From Streptococcus plurextorum DSM 22810 (GTDB lineage: Bacteria; Bacillota; Bacilli; Lactobacillales; Streptococcaceae), in assembly GCF_000423745.1 (NCBI RefSeq), contig NZ_AUIO01000001.1, positions 62,001-126,000 on the forward strand: 64,000 nucleotides of DNA. Reading direction: 5' to 3'. Both the position numbers and the translations under genes were made by a program. The notes under the pieces were generated by a model. The model had not been told where the DNA came from. It was given only the letters and a program-made list of their open reading frames with translations, and did no database searches. Shown piece after piece: positions 9,328 to 18,409 of this stretch (positions are counted from its first letter, which is position 1; every line of letters starts with the position of its first letter).

Positions 9328-10719
9328 CTAGTATCCATAAAGTTCACTGATGGTAACAAAACGGTAACCCTGACTCACCAGATAGTCCATCACAACTGGT
9401 AGGGCATCAGCGGTAGAACCGTGAATGTCATGAAGGAGAATAACAGCTCCTGGGTGCAGCTGCGCTTTGACATTCGCTAAGATAGACTCTGTGTTGCGAT
9501 TTTTCCAATCTTCAGTGTCCACATCCCACATAATCTGAGGATATGTTAGCAAGGATCTAACGCTAGCATTGGTCGCGCCGTAAGGTGGCCGTAGTAAAGT
9601 CACTTGGTCTCCAGTAACCTTTGTAATGGCTTTGCTAGTCTCATTAACTTGCCATGTGATTTGATCTGCAGATAAGGTCGGTAAGGAAGGGTGGCTCCAA
9701 GTATGATTACCAATTTCATGCCCTTCTGACTTCATCCGTTTTAAAAGCTCTTCATTGCCAGCAATTGATTTACCAATCACAAAGAACGTGGCTTTAGCCT
9801 GGTAGCCTTTTAAAATATCTAAAATACGTGGCGTCGTGCTAGCATTAGGACCATCGTCAAAGGTTAAGGCAACGACATTTCCCTCTAAAACAACCTGATT
9901 ATTCGCCTGAGCTAAACGCGTCTTTCTTAGGGCCTCTTCTTTTTCCTTCTCATAGGCCTGATAATTTTCGAGAGCTTTTCCTTTAAGATAGCTGGCATCA
10001 ATTTGGTCATACAAATCGGACAAAGGAAGGACAAGGTCGCTCTTATCGCCTATTTTTTCGGGAAGCTGTATTTTTAGGTTTTCGCCATCGACTTGAAACA
10101 AAAGGCGTTTAAAATCAGATTGTTTGAGATTTTCCAACTTTTGTACGGCTATTTGATCTAGTTGGTTAATGCTAGATAGCTCTTTTTCCATCTGTGTAAT
10201 CAGCTTGTCCTTAAGAAACTGACTATCCTTGACCAATTGAGTCAGGTCAAACACCTGTGTATCCTGACGAATGTAGACTTCTTTTATATTTTCTTGAGCC
10301 CTTTTAGTGATACCATCCTTATCTTTTTGGTAGCGACGTACCTGTAACTCGTATTTAGTCACGTTATTTAAGCCACTTTCAGATATTTTGCTATCAAGAA
10401 ATGCTAATCTAGACATGTTTGAAACCTTCTGACTGTCTCCAAACTGATCTTGTATATAATCTTTTAAGTCGGTTTCGATGGCTGATAGGACATTTCCGCT
10501 CTCATCGATCGGATAAGCTACCATAACAAAGGTACTATCGATCATCCCGGTCTGTGTCACAATGGCTTTATTTTCCTTTATGACTGCTTCTTCTTTTGAA
10601 ATGACCTCCTCAAGACGCTGAATGCTCTGCATTTTGCCATAGACTTTGACACACAAAAAAAGAGCAGCTATTAACAAGCATGCATTTAATATCCGTAACA
10701 AATAAGTCAATGCTTTCAT
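9328..10719 (-). CDS. pgdA: Peptidoglycan N-acetylglucosamine deacetylase
   Basis: Extracytoplasmic, membrane-anchored enzyme that removes acetyl groups from wall GlcNAc, giving lysozyme resistance. The 463-residue protein has an N-terminal signal anchor (about residues 5-25, LLRILNACLLIAALFLCVKVY), a long alpha/beta stalk to about 270, then a carbohydrate-esterase-4 domain: LTFDDGPN with Asp288/Asp289, the metal His pair in HTWSHPS, RPPYGA, WDVDTEDW and LLHDIHG. The ATG at 10719 is used: the in-frame TTG 12 bases upstream overlaps the GAGAGG ribosome site. It has its own promoter with an 8-base inverted repeat over the -10, and a terminator. Confidence 0.93.
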   Translation of the reverse strand: MKALTYLLRILNACLLIAALFLCVKVYGKMQSIQRLEEVISKEEAVIKENKAIVTQTGMIDSTFVMVAYPIDESGNVLSAIETDLKDYIQDQFGDSQKVSNMSRLAFLDSKISESGLNNVTKYELQVRRYQKDKDGITKRAQENIKEVYIRQDTQVFDLTQLVKDSQFLKDKLITQMEKELSSINQLDQIAVQKLENLKQSDFKRLLFQVDGENLKIQLPEKIGDKSDLVLPLSDLYDQIDASYLKGKALENYQAYEKEKEEALRKTRLAQANNQVVLEGNVVALTFDDGPNASTTPRILDILKGYQAKATFFVIGKSIAGNEELLKRMKSEGHEIGNHTWSHPSLPTLSADQITWQVNETSKAITKVTGDQVTLLRPPYGATNASVRSLLTYPQIMWDVDTEDWKNRNTESILANVKAQLHPGAVILLHDIHGSTADALPVVMDYLVSQGYRFVTISELYGY

Positions 10720-10728
10720 AAGGCCTCT

Positions 10729-10773
10729 CAATCTAATTGCTTAGATTGTAACATTTCTTTAACATTATTGCAA
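10729..10773 (-). promoter_or_regulatory. pgdA promoter with overlapping inverted repeat
   Basis: TTGCAA (10768-10773), 17-base spacer, TACAAT (10745-10750). A perfect 8-base inverted repeat, CAATCTAA TTGC TTAGATTG at 10729-10748, overlaps the -10 and the expected transcription start, as an operator would. It could instead be a 5' leader hairpin. Confidence 0.6.
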
Positions 10774-10782
10774 TCAAAATGC

Positions 10783-10808
10783 AAAAAAGACTGGCAAGCC
10801 AGTCTTTT
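10783..10808 (-). terminator. gapN terminator
   Basis: Eleven-base-pair perfect stem (10785-10795 with 10798-10808), T-run on both strands, directly after the gapN stop. Confidence 0.9.
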
Positions 10809-10812
10809 ATTC

Positions 10813-12240
10813 TTAGTTGATATCAAAGACAACAGATTTCACAGTCGTCATCGCTTCAATAGAGTATTTAACCCCTTGAACACCTGCGCCTGATTTTTTA
10901 GCTCCCAAGAATGGGAAGTTGTCTGTACCACGTTGCGTTTTGTTATTGATGTGGACAGTACCAACCTCCAATTGCTCCGCAATTGAGAAAGCAAGTGGGA
11001 AATTAGCTGTAAATACAGACGCTTGAAGCCCGTATTCAGATTCATTAGAAATCTTGATAGCTTCTTCTAGTGATGACACGCGGATGATTGGCATGATTGG
11101 CCCAAAAGGCTCTTCCCAAGCTAAGCGCATGTCTGTTGTGACATTATCATAGATCGTTGGCCAGATAAGGTTGCCTTCACGTTTAAAGGCAGTCAACGCT
11201 TTAGCCCCTTTTTCTTCTGCGTCTTTAGCGAGACCTTCAATGTAATCAGCAGATCCCGAATCGATAACTGGTGTAATGTCTGCATCCTCTTCTGGCATAC
11301 CAACTGAAAGCTTTTCAACCTCCGTCTTAATATTGGCAACCAAGGCATCAGCCACATTCTCCATAACAAGAACGCGTTTAACGGCTGTACAACGTTGACC
11401 AGAGTAGCTCAGACCACCTGTAACAATGTCTTTAGCTGCTTTAGCAAGGTCTGCATCCTCAAGAACAATAGCAGAGTCTTTACCACCAAGCTCAAGCATG
11501 ATTGGACGCATACCTGCTAGTTTACCAATACGCTCACCGATTGGCGTTGAACCTGTAAAGTTGATAAAGTTAACCGCTTCGTGTTCAACGATGTAATCTC
11601 CAATAACAGAACCTTTACCAGTGATAGTGCTGAAAACACCTGCCGGAAGACCAGCTTCCGCAAAAGCTTCCGCCAAAAGAAGTCCTGAAATAGAACCTTG
11701 TGTTGGTGGTTTAAGGGCTACAACATTTCCTGAAATCAAAGCAGGTGCAATTTTAGAACCAGCCAAGTTGACAGGATAGTTAAATGGTGAAATGGCCAGA
11801 ACAAGCCCCAGAGGCTCACGACGAACAACTGCAATTTTCTTCTTGCTTGCAGCTTCAAAACTTCCACCTTCAAGAACTTCACCTTCCATACGAAGGCCTT
11901 CTTCAGCTGAGTAACGAATAATATCTGCTGTACGAACAACCTCAGAAACGGCTGCTTTATAACCTTTTGCCACTTCTTTAGAAAGAATCGCACCAATTTT
12001 TTCAGCATCACGTTCAAGAATGTCTGCTGCTTTATGAAGGTAAGCTGCACGTTCCACGTATGATAGCGCACGCCATGCCGGTTGGGCTGCTTTAGCTGTC
12101 GCGTAAACGTAGTCTACTTCCTCTTGACTCATGGCAGGGACAGATCCCAACTCCTCACCATTAGCTGGAGCAAAAATTTTAATATCATTCTCAGAGAGTT
12201 TCCACTCTCCATTCACAAGATTTTTATATTGTTTTGTCAA
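10813..12240 (-). CDS. gapN: NADP-dependent non-phosphorylating glyceraldehyde-3-phosphate dehydrogenase
   Basis: Oxidises glyceraldehyde 3-phosphate straight to 3-phosphoglycerate, making NADPH and skipping the ATP-forming step; in streptococci it is the main glycolytic NADPH source. The 475-residue aldehyde dehydrogenase has SPFNYPVNLAGSKIAPAL, NFTGSTPIGERIG, the catalytic-base segment MLELGGKDSAIV and the nucleophile GQRCTAV at Cys284, the same number as in the S. mutans enzyme. The start codon is TTG at 12240, with AAGGAG 8 bases upstream and the family N terminus MTKQYKN immediately after, so the start is secure despite the rare codon. Confidence 0.97.
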   Translation of the reverse strand: MTKQYKNLVNGEWKLSENDIKIFAPANGEELGSVPAMSQEEVDYVYATAKAAQPAWRALSYVERAAYLHKAADILERDAEKIGAILSKEVAKGYKAAVSEVVRTADIIRYSAEEGLRMEGEVLEGGSFEAASKKKIAVVRREPLGLVLAISPFNYPVNLAGSKIAPALISGNVVALKPPTQGSISGLLLAEAFAEAGLPAGVFSTITGKGSVIGDYIVEHEAVNFINFTGSTPIGERIGKLAGMRPIMLELGGKDSAIVLEDADLAKAAKDIVTGGLSYSGQRCTAVKRVLVMENVADALVANIKTEVEKLSVGMPEEDADITPVIDSGSADYIEGLAKDAEEKGAKALTAFKREGNLIWPTIYDNVTTDMRLAWEEPFGPIMPIIRVSSLEEAIKISNESEYGLQASVFTANFPLAFSIAEQLEVGTVHINNKTQRGTDNFPFLGAKKSGAGVQGVKYSIEAMTTVKSVVFDIN

Positions 12241-12275
12241 GATGATTTCTCCTTAATCCATAAATAATTGTAACC

Positions 12276-12303
12276 ATTGTACCATTTTTTCAAATTATTT
12301 CAA
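12276..12303 (-). promoter_or_regulatory. gapN promoter
   Basis: TTGAAA (12298-12303), 16-base spacer, TACAAT (12276-12281) with TGG giving an extended -10. The leader to the TTG start is about 30 bases. Confidence 0.65.
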
Positions 12304-12348
12304 AGAATTGCTATAAAAAGATTCAGAAAATTCATTCTATTATTCAAG

Positions 12349-13710
12349 CTATTTCAGCAATTCTTCCACCACTTTGCCAAGATTCATGGAATTGGAGCCT
12401 TTGAAGAGGATTTGGTCATTTTTCCCTAGACTTTCTTTAACCTGTTTCACCAAGTCTTCAAATTGGTCCTGCTCTGCATTCTTCCTAAAGAAATAGACTT
12501 TTCCAAGCGGGAACATCTGACTGGCCAACTGGGCCAATTCTTCAATATCCTGACCGTAGAAGATGACGGTGTCCAGCACATCTGGCGACAGGCTCAGAAT
12601 CATCTGATTGTGGAGGTCTACGGACTGATGTCCCAATTCTTTCATGTCTGCCAAAACTGCGATTTTCTTGCCGCCGTCGTTTGCGGGAATACTAGAAAAA
12701 GTTTCCAAAATCAATCGCATGGCCGTTGGGTTGGCATTGTAAACATCACTGAGAATGTCTGCTCCGTTGGCTGCCTTTTTCCACTCGGTACGGTTGCGGG
12801 TCAAGTTTAGACTAGCTAGGGCTGACTTGATTGCCTCATCAGGCACACCCAAGGTCTTGCCCACATAGCTTGCTACCATAGCATTGGTGGCATTGTACTT
12901 ACCCGTTACAGGTAGGAAAATGTCGCCGTCCATAAAGTTGACGGTGAAGGTCAGGCTGTCCTTTGACTCGACCAGGATGGTCACCTGCAAATCAGCCTGC
13001 TCACCGAAACGAATGAGCTCCACATGGCTCGGCAAGAGCTTATCCGCAATCGGATCTGTCGGAATCAAGAGTTTACTTCCAGCGGTCATTCCGTCCGCAA
13101 TCTGCAACTTCCCTTTGGCAATCTCTTCTCGTGAGCCAAAAAATTCCAGGTGAGCTTCTCCAAAAAGGGTAATGACAGACAGGCTCGGCTTGGCGATTTC
13201 TGACAAGAGGTGAATGTCGCCCAAGTGGTCCTGCCCCATTTCCAAGACCAGTTTTTCTGTGTCATCTGGCATATGAAGGACGGTGTAAGGCAGGCCGATT
13301 TCGTTGTTGTAATTGCCCTGGGTCTTGTAGGTCTTGTAAGTCGTCGCCAGAACATCGTGAATCATGTCCTTGGTGGTCGTTTTACCGTTTGAGCCTGTCA
13401 CGGCAATAACTTCCACTCCCGTTTTCTCTAGGTAGTAGGCCGCTAATGTTTGTAGCGCAGCCAGGCAATCTTCTACTAGGATGTGGGGAACTTCAAGGCT
13501 GACTTCAGACAGGGTTACCGCAAAGCCATTTTCAAAAGCCACAGGAATAAAGTCATGACCGTCCCTTGATCCCTTGAGGGGAACAAAAAGGTCGCCTGAG
13601 CTGATGAGGCGGCTGTCGAACTCGACCTTGTTGAGGACGGTGTCGGGATAGAGGCTGATGTCATTTTTGGCACTCAAAACCTGAGCGATTTCGTGTAGGG
13701 TTAATTTCAT
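12349..13710 (-). CDS. murF: UDP-N-acetylmuramoyl-tripeptide--D-alanyl-D-alanine ligase
   Basis: Cytoplasmic ATP-dependent ligase that adds the D-Ala-D-Ala made by Ddl to the UDP-muramyl tripeptide. The 453-residue protein has the Mur-ligase P-loop VTGSNGKTTTKDM (about residues 106-118), GNYNNEIGLPYTVL, the NATNAM segment and DVYNANPTAM, in family order. The ATG at 13710 follows GGAG by 7 bases; the in-frame TTG 12 bases upstream is part of that ribosome site. The segment murF-OsmC-ddl appears richer in GC than trkA on one side (roughly 50 against 40 percent in lines I counted), though gapN on the other side is also high. Confidence 0.95.
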   Translation of the reverse strand: MKLTLHEIAQVLSAKNDISLYPDTVLNKVEFDSRLISSGDLFVPLKGSRDGHDFIPVAFENGFAVTLSEVSLEVPHILVEDCLAALQTLAAYYLEKTGVEVIAVTGSNGKTTTKDMIHDVLATTYKTYKTQGNYNNEIGLPYTVLHMPDDTEKLVLEMGQDHLGDIHLLSEIAKPSLSVITLFGEAHLEFFGSREEIAKGKLQIADGMTAGSKLLIPTDPIADKLLPSHVELIRFGEQADLQVTILVESKDSLTFTVNFMDGDIFLPVTGKYNATNAMVASYVGKTLGVPDEAIKSALASLNLTRNRTEWKKAANGADILSDVYNANPTAMRLILETFSSIPANDGGKKIAVLADMKELGHQSVDLHNQMILSLSPDVLDTVIFYGQDIEELAQLASQMFPLGKVYFFRKNAEQDQFEDLVKQVKESLGKNDQILFKGSNSMNLGKVVEELLK

Positions 13711-13728
13711 GTGATTCTCCAATAAACT

Positions 13729-13752
13729 AAAAAAGAGCTTTCGCTCTTTTTA
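13729..13752 (-). terminator. Terminator between the OsmC-like gene and murF
   Basis: Hairpin 13731-13738 / 13743-13750 (AAAAGAGC / GCTCTTTT, loop TTTC) with T-rich sequence on both strands, about 55 bases after the OsmC stop. A second 6-base-pair hairpin without a T-run is at 13786-13802. Confidence 0.75.
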
Positions 13753-13808
13753 TTATACCACTTTTTACCGAACTTGAGTCAGGACACCGTCTTATAGACG
13801 GTATCTGA

Positions 13809-14186
13809 TTAGTTTTCTTCCAATAGGTAAAAATCCATGTCATACTTAATATCATCGCTCAAGAGAGCCTTTACCTTGCACTTCTGCTCTATGTAGGCTA
13901 GGATCGCCTCCTGCTTTTCTGCAGAAACCTGTTCGGCCAGGCCAATGTTCAGGGCAAATTTTCTGTCATCCAGCTGACAAGATACTTGAACCGGCATGGT
14001 TTTATTGCCTTCTTGACTGGCATAATAGCCCTGCACACACATGGTCACACAAGCAGCCAAGCCGATATTGACCAGGCTGACAGGCGTTTCTCCCTGCTCG
14101 GTCACCCCAAAGGTCCGAACTGGATCCCCATAGCCCTGAGACACGGCCTGAAACAAGCCTTCTCCTTTTACTGTCGTTTGATACAT
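13809..14186 (-). CDS. OsmC/Ohr-family peroxiredoxin-like protein
   Basis: A 125-residue protein of the OsmC/Ohr fold, whose members reduce organic hydroperoxides with two cysteines. The first Cys is in SLVNIGLAACVTMCVQGYYASQ on the long central helix (with one more Cys close by), and the second is in YIEQKCKVKALLSDDIKYD, so both family cysteines are present. GGAGG lies 6 bases before the ATG. It is placed between ddl and murF and has terminators on both sides, so it is an independent unit inserted between two wall genes that are usually adjacent in streptococci. Confidence 0.8.
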   Translation of the reverse strand: MYQTTVKGEGLFQAVSQGYGDPVRTFGVTEQGETPVSLVNIGLAACVTMCVQGYYASQEGNKTMPVQVSCQLDDRKFALNIGLAEQVSAEKQEAILAYIEQKCKVKALLSDDIKYDMDFYLLEEN

Positions 14187-14252
14187 CGATACCTCCAGAT
14201 ACTTGTTCCCATTCTATTCCTTTTTGCAAACCTTTGCAAGCAAATGAACTAG

Positions 14253-14280
14253 AAAAAGATTGGAAAAATTCCAATCCTTT
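14253..14280 (-). terminator. ddl terminator
   Basis: Eight-base-pair stem GATTGGAA / TTCCAATC (14258-14265 with 14269-14276) followed by TTTTT on the minus strand. Confidence 0.85.
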
Positions 14281-14288
14281 CATTCTCA

Positions 14289-15335
14289 TTAAATCAAATG
14301 ACTTTCCCGTTTTTCAAACATTTCCTTGGCCAGACGGACCAATTCTTCAATCAGGTCTGGATAAGCAAGTCCCATGTTATCCCAAAGGAGTGGATACATA
14401 GACCACTGGGTGAAACCTGGCATGGTATTGAGTTCGTTGAGGAAGATGTCGCCGTCTTCTGTCAGGAAGAAATCACAGCGGGACAGGCCACAGCCACCAA
14501 TCGCTCGGAAGGCCTTGGCTGCATTATCACGCATGGTGTCCATGACAGACTCGTCAATCTTAGCTGGGATTTCCATGGTAATCTTGTTGTCGATGTATTT
14601 GGCATCGTAATCATAAAAAGCAACGTCTTTGACTACTTCACCCGGAAGTGTGGTTTTCACGTCAGCATTTCCCAAAAGACCGACCTCAATCTCACGGGCA
14701 ACAACTCCCTGCTCAACGAGGACGCGGCTGTCATACTTGAACGCAAGGTCCAGGGCTGCCTGCAAGCTCGCCAGGTCCTCTGCCTTGGAAATACCAACGC
14801 TAGAGCCCATGTTGGCGGGTTTGACAAAGACTGGATAGGTCAGCTTGCCCTCAATCTCCGCAATCTTGTCGGCAATCGGCTCCCCTTCAATCACTGCCAC
14901 ATAGGGTACCTGGGAGATGCCTGCTGATTCCAGGACACGTTTGGTTGTAATCTTGTCCATGGCCACGCTGGAAGACAGGATATTGGTGCCCACGTAAGCC
15001 ATACGAAGAACTTCCAAGAAGCCTTGGATAGAGCCATCTTCGCCCATTGGACCGTGGAGGACAGGGAAGACAACAGCATTTTCTTCATAAATGTCGCTAG
15101 GACGAACAGCTTGCTCCGCAACAATGGTCGCATTGGTCATCAACTTTTCATCTGCTGACGGTGTTTGGGAAAATTCCTGGGTCTTGATAAAGTCGCCTGT
15201 CTGGGTGATGAAGTAGGTTTTGACGAAAAACTTGTCATAATTGACAGCCCGCATCACACTTTCAGCAGACAAGACGGATACCTCACGCTCTGCTGAACGA
15301 CCGCCGTAGAGTAAAATCAAGGTTTCTTTTGACAT
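14289..15335 (-). CDS. ddl: D-alanine--D-alanine ligase
   Basis: Joins two D-alanines with ATP for peptidoglycan. The 348-residue ATP-grasp protein has [16 protein letters not shown] at the N terminus, [29 protein letters not shown], and the omega-loop segment [13 protein letters not shown] with Tyr, the residue that marks D-Ala-D-Ala rather than D-Ala-D-Lac ligases. [16 protein letters not shown] near the C terminus holds the Mg ligands. The ATG at 15335 gives the family N terminus [12 protein letters not shown]; the frame is open 66 bases further up but without support. The ribosome site is weak (AAAAGAG). The promoter is shared divergently with trkA. Confidence 0.96.
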   Translation of the reverse strand: MSKETLILLYGGRSAEREVSVLSAESVMRAVNYDKFFVKTYFITQTGDFIKTQEFSQTPSADEKLMTNATIVAEQAVRPSDIYEENAVVFPVLHGPMGEDGSIQGFLEVLRMAYVGTNILSSSVAMDKITTKRVLESAGISQVPYVAVIEGEPIADKIAEIEGKLTYPVFVKPANMGSSVGISKAEDLASLQAALDLAFKYDSRVLVEQGVVAREIEVGLLGNADVKTTLPGEVVKDVAFYDYDAKYIDNKITMEIPAKIDESVMDTMRDNAAKAFRAIGGCGLSRCDFFLTEDGDIFLNELNTMPGFTQWSMYPLLWDNMGLAYPDLIEELVRLAKEMFEKRESHLI

Positions 15336-15372
15336 CTTAAACTCTTTTCTAACATTGCAAGATAATAGGTTT

Positions 15373-15401
15373 ATTCTATCATAATTTGATGGGAATGACA
15401 A
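15373..15401 (-). promoter_or_regulatory. ddl promoter
   Basis: TTGTCA (15396-15401), 17-base spacer, TAGAAT (15373-15378) on the minus strand, leader of about 30 bases. Confidence 0.65.
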
Positions 15402-15468
15402 AACCTAAATTCGCATGGTAAAAGGAGAATTTTAGCCTAATATAACGTGCATTTTCCTCAAAAAAGGG

Positions 15469-15524
15469 TATAATAAGAAGATACTATAAATGAAAGGGAT
15501 GAAAGCACATCTAACCGTGCTTTT
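15469..15524 (+). promoter_or_regulatory. trkA -10 element and leader hairpin
   Basis: Perfect TATAAT at 15469-15474 without a good -35. The resulting leader carries a 7-base-pair hairpin, AAAGCAC / GTGCTTT, at about 15505-15523, ending in TTTT just before the preferred trkA start. No known potassium or cyclic-di-AMP riboswitch is recognisable at this length. Confidence 0.45.
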
Positions 15525-15540
15525 GATATCATACGAAAAT

Positions 15541-16899
15541 ATGCGTATTATCGTTGTAGGAGCTGGTAAAGTCGGCTCTGCACTTTGCCGCTCACTTGTA
15601 GCAGAAAAGCATGATGTTACTCTGATTGAAGCAGATGAACAAGTTTTAAAACAAGTCACTCGGCGCCAAGACATTATGGGAATTGTTGGCAATGGAGCTA
15701 ACTTTAAAATTCTCGAACAAGCTGACATTAAGACCTGTGATATCTTTGTGGCCTTGACCGAAAAAGACGAGGTCAATATGATTGCCGCTGTTCTGGCTAA
15801 AAAAATGGGGGCGACTGAAACCATTGTCCGAGTACGCAACCCTGAGTATTCTAATATCTATTTTAAAGCTAAGAATTTCCTCGATTTCTCCTTGATTGTC
15901 AACCCAGAGATGCTTGCAGCGCGCTCTATTGCTAATATCGTGGAATTTCCAAATGCCCAATCAGTTGAACACTTTGCTAGTGGACGTGTCATGCTAATGG
16001 AATTCAAAATCACTGCCGATAGCAAGCTCTGTCACATTCAATTGAGCCAATTCCGCAAAAAATTTGGCAATATCTTGGTCTGTGCGATTGAACGTGACCA
16101 TGACATTATCATTCCTGATGGAGATGCTACTTTACAAGCTGGCGATACGATTTTTGTCACTGGTAGCCGCGTTGAAATGATTCTCTTCCACAGTCATGTT
16201 AAATCAAATACCATTCGCAATTTGATGCTTGTCGGTGCTGGAAAGATTGCTTACTACCTTCTCAATATTTTTGAAGCTTCAAAAACCAAGATTTCGGTCA
16301 AAATGATTGAGGTTAATGAAGAAAGAGCGCGATGGTTTAGCGAGGAATTCCCTCATATTCACATTGTCAAAGGGGACGGGACAGCAAAAAGTGTCCTTCT
16401 TGAAGAAGGGGTTACAAACTTCGATGCTGTTGCTACATTGACACCTATTGATGAGGAAAATATTTTAACATCGATGTCCTTGGATAAAATTGGTATCCGT
16501 AAAAACATCACCAAAGTGAATCGCACGAGTCTCCTTGACATTATTGACCGCAAAGAATTTGCAAGTATTGTGACCCCTAAACGGATTGCGGTAGATAGCA
16601 TCATGCATTTTATTCGCGGACGAAAAAACGCTCAAGAGGCGTCAACGCTTGATGCCATGCACCATATTGGAGACGGAAGAATCGAAACTCTGCAATTTGA
16701 GATTCACCAAGGTAGTCCCATGGTCGGCATCAATTTGATGGCTTTAAATCTAAAGAAAAATGTCCTCATTGCTGCCATTATCCGAAAAGGCAAACCTATT
16801 TATCCAACAGGTGAGGATAGTCTTCAAGTTGGGGATAAAATTGTTGTTTTCACCCTTTTACAGAATGTCACAAATGTTCGTGACTTGTTAGCGAGGTAA
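15541..16899 (+). CDS. trkA: Trk potassium uptake regulatory subunit TrkA
   Basis: Peripheral NAD-binding gating subunit of a Trk/Ktr potassium channel. From the ATG at 15541 it has 452 residues and two RCK units: RIIVVGAGKVGSALC at residue 2 and a second Rossmann motif NLMLVGAGKIAYYLL at about residue 225, each followed by an RCK_C lobe (the second near 370-452, SPMVGINLMALNL...QVGDKIVVF). This double layout is that of TrkA rather than the shorter KtrA. The start is uncertain: 15541 gives the canonical N terminus but has no Shine-Dalgarno; an ATG at 15490 would add 17 residues. It lies 3 bases upstream of trkH in one operon. Confidence 0.92.
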   Translation: MRIIVVGAGKVGSALCRSLVAEKHDVTLIEADEQVLKQVTRRQDIMGIVGNGANFKILEQADIKTCDIFVALTEKDEVNMIAAVLAKKMGATETIVRVRNPEYSNIYFKAKNFLDFSLIVNPEMLAARSIANIVEFPNAQSVEHFASGRVMLMEFKITADSKLCHIQLSQFRKKFGNILVCAIERDHDIIIPDGDATLQAGDTIFVTGSRVEMILFHSHVKSNTIRNLMLVGAGKIAYYLLNIFEASKTKISVKMIEVNEERARWFSEEFPHIHIVKGDGTAKSVLLEEGVTNFDAVATLTPIDEENILTSMSLDKIGIRKNITKVNRTSLLDIIDRKEFASIVTPKRIAVDSIMHFIRGRKNAQEASTLDAMHHIGDGRIETLQFEIHQGSPMVGINLMALNLKKNVLIAAIIRKGKPIYPTGEDSLQVGDKIVVFTLLQNVTNVRDLLAR

Positions 16900-16902
16900 G
16901 AC

Positions 16903-18342
16903 ATGAATCATTCAATGGTCCGCTACCTTCTCTCAAAATTACTACTCATTGAAGCAGCTCTTTTAGTGGTCCCTCTCATTGTGGCTACGATTTATCAGGA
17001 AGAGGCAACTGTTTTTAAAGCGATTATCGCAACACAAGGTATCTTAATTCTCCTAGGGGTAATCGGTATTTGCTTTAAGCCAAAAAATTACCGCATTTAT
17101 ACAAAGGAGGGGCTACTCATTACAGCCATGACCTGGATTCTTTGGTCTTTCTTTGGTGGCTTACCTTTTGTCTTTGCTGGACAAATTCCCGATGTCATCG
17201 ATGCTTTCTTTGAAATCTCTTCTGGCTTTACAACCACTGGCGCTACCATATTACCAAATGTTGCTGTCTTGTCGCCTTCTCTCATGTTTTGGCGCAGTTT
17301 TACTCACCTCATCGGTGGTATGGGGGTATTGGTTTTTGCCCTTGCTATTATGGAAAACAGCAAGAATGCTCACTTAGAGGTCATGCGGGCTGAAGTTCCT
17401 GGACCTGTCTTTGGTAAAGTCGTTGCCAAACTAAAAAACACTGCTCAAATTCTTTATATCATCTATTTGGTGATGTTTCTCATCTTTACCTTGGTCCTTT
17501 GGGGACTTGGCATGCCTCTTTATGATTCTCTTGTCATTGCTATGGGAGGGGCTGGTACGGGAGGATTCGCTGTCTACAATGACTCCATAGCTCATTACAA
17601 TAGCTCTGCTATTTCCTATGCTGTTTCTATTGGTACTCTTTTATTCGGTGTCAACTTTAACCTCTACTACTTTATTTTGGTGCGGAAAGTTAAAGCATTT
17701 TTCAGCGACGAGGAGCTTCGCGTTTATCTTGGAATCGTTCTGGCATCTTCTGCCATGATTGCTATTAACATTTACCACCTTTACGCTAATCTTAGTCAAA
17801 CAGTAGAATATTCCTTTTTCCAAGTTGCTACCATCATCACGACAACAGGTTTTGGCATCACAGATCTGACAAAATGGCCTCTTTTTTCACAAGTTATCCT
17901 GCTCATGCTCATGTTTATTGGTGGGTCTGCTGGTTCCACTGCAGGAGGGTTTAAGGTCATTCGAGCTATGGTTGTGGCAAAAATTTCACGTAGCCAAATC
18001 CTATCTAGCATTTCTCCCAATCGCATCCTCACCATTCACGTTAATGATAGCCCATTAGACAAGGCTACCCAGCACAGCATTTTAAAATACTTATCGGTCT
18101 ATTTAATGATTCTTGTCGGACTCATTATCTTCTTATCTGCTGATGGTAAGGATTTTATGATCACGGTAAGTGCTGTGGCTTCAACCTTTAATAATATTGG
18201 TCCTATTCTAGGAACTAGTGAGACTTTTGCTATTTTCAGCCCATTGTCAAAATTTGTTCTATCACTAGCCATGATTGCGGGACGTTTGGAAATCTATCCT
18301 ATGCTTCTCCTCTTTCTGCCACGTTCTTGGAATAAATACTAG
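16903..18342 (+). CDS. trkH: Trk potassium transporter membrane subunit TrkH
   Basis: Integral membrane K+ channel subunit of 479 residues. Four pore-loop segments expected of the SKT superfamily are visible in order: GFTTTGATILP, GGAGTGGFAVY, ITTTGFGITDL and VASTFNNIGPILG, each contributing to the selectivity filter; GGSAGSTAGGFKVIR precedes the last repeat. GAGG lies about 6 bases before the ATG and only 3 bases separate it from trkA. A strong 13-base-pair terminator closes the two-gene operon. Confidence 0.95.
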   Translation: MNHSMVRYLLSKLLLIEAALLVVPLIVATIYQEEATVFKAIIATQGILILLGVIGICFKPKNYRIYTKEGLLITAMTWILWSFFGGLPFVFAGQIPDVIDAFFEISSGFTTTGATILPNVAVLSPSLMFWRSFTHLIGGMGVLVFALAIMENSKNAHLEVMRAEVPGPVFGKVVAKLKNTAQILYIIYLVMFLIFTLVLWGLGMPLYDSLVIAMGGAGTGGFAVYNDSIAHYNSSAISYAVSIGTLLFGVNFNLYYFILVRKVKAFFSDEELRVYLGIVLASSAMIAINIYHLYANLSQTVEYSFFQVATIITTTGFGITDLTKWPLFSQVILLMLMFIGGSAGSTAGGFKVIRAMVVAKISRSQILSSISPNRILTIHVNDSPLDKATQHSILKYLSVYLMILVGLIIFLSADGKDFMITVSAVASTFNNIGPILGTSETFAIFSPLSKFVLSLAMIAGRLEIYPMLLLFLPRSWNKY

Positions 18343-18373
18343 GCTCTTGAAATGATTGGTGATAATAACAAAG

Positions 18374-18409
18374 AGTGTGTTCTCAATGATTTTTGAGGAC
18401 ACACTTTTT
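18374..18409 (+). terminator. trkAH terminator
   Basis: Thirteen-base-pair stem (18374-18386 with 18393-18405, one G-U pair) followed by TTTTT, 31 bases after the trkH stop. Confidence 0.9.

Noticed and set aside
14298-14927. Plus-strand frame of 209 codons opposite ddl
   Set aside because: Antisense to ddl in a GC-rich stretch with few stops; no recognisable protein or ribosome site.
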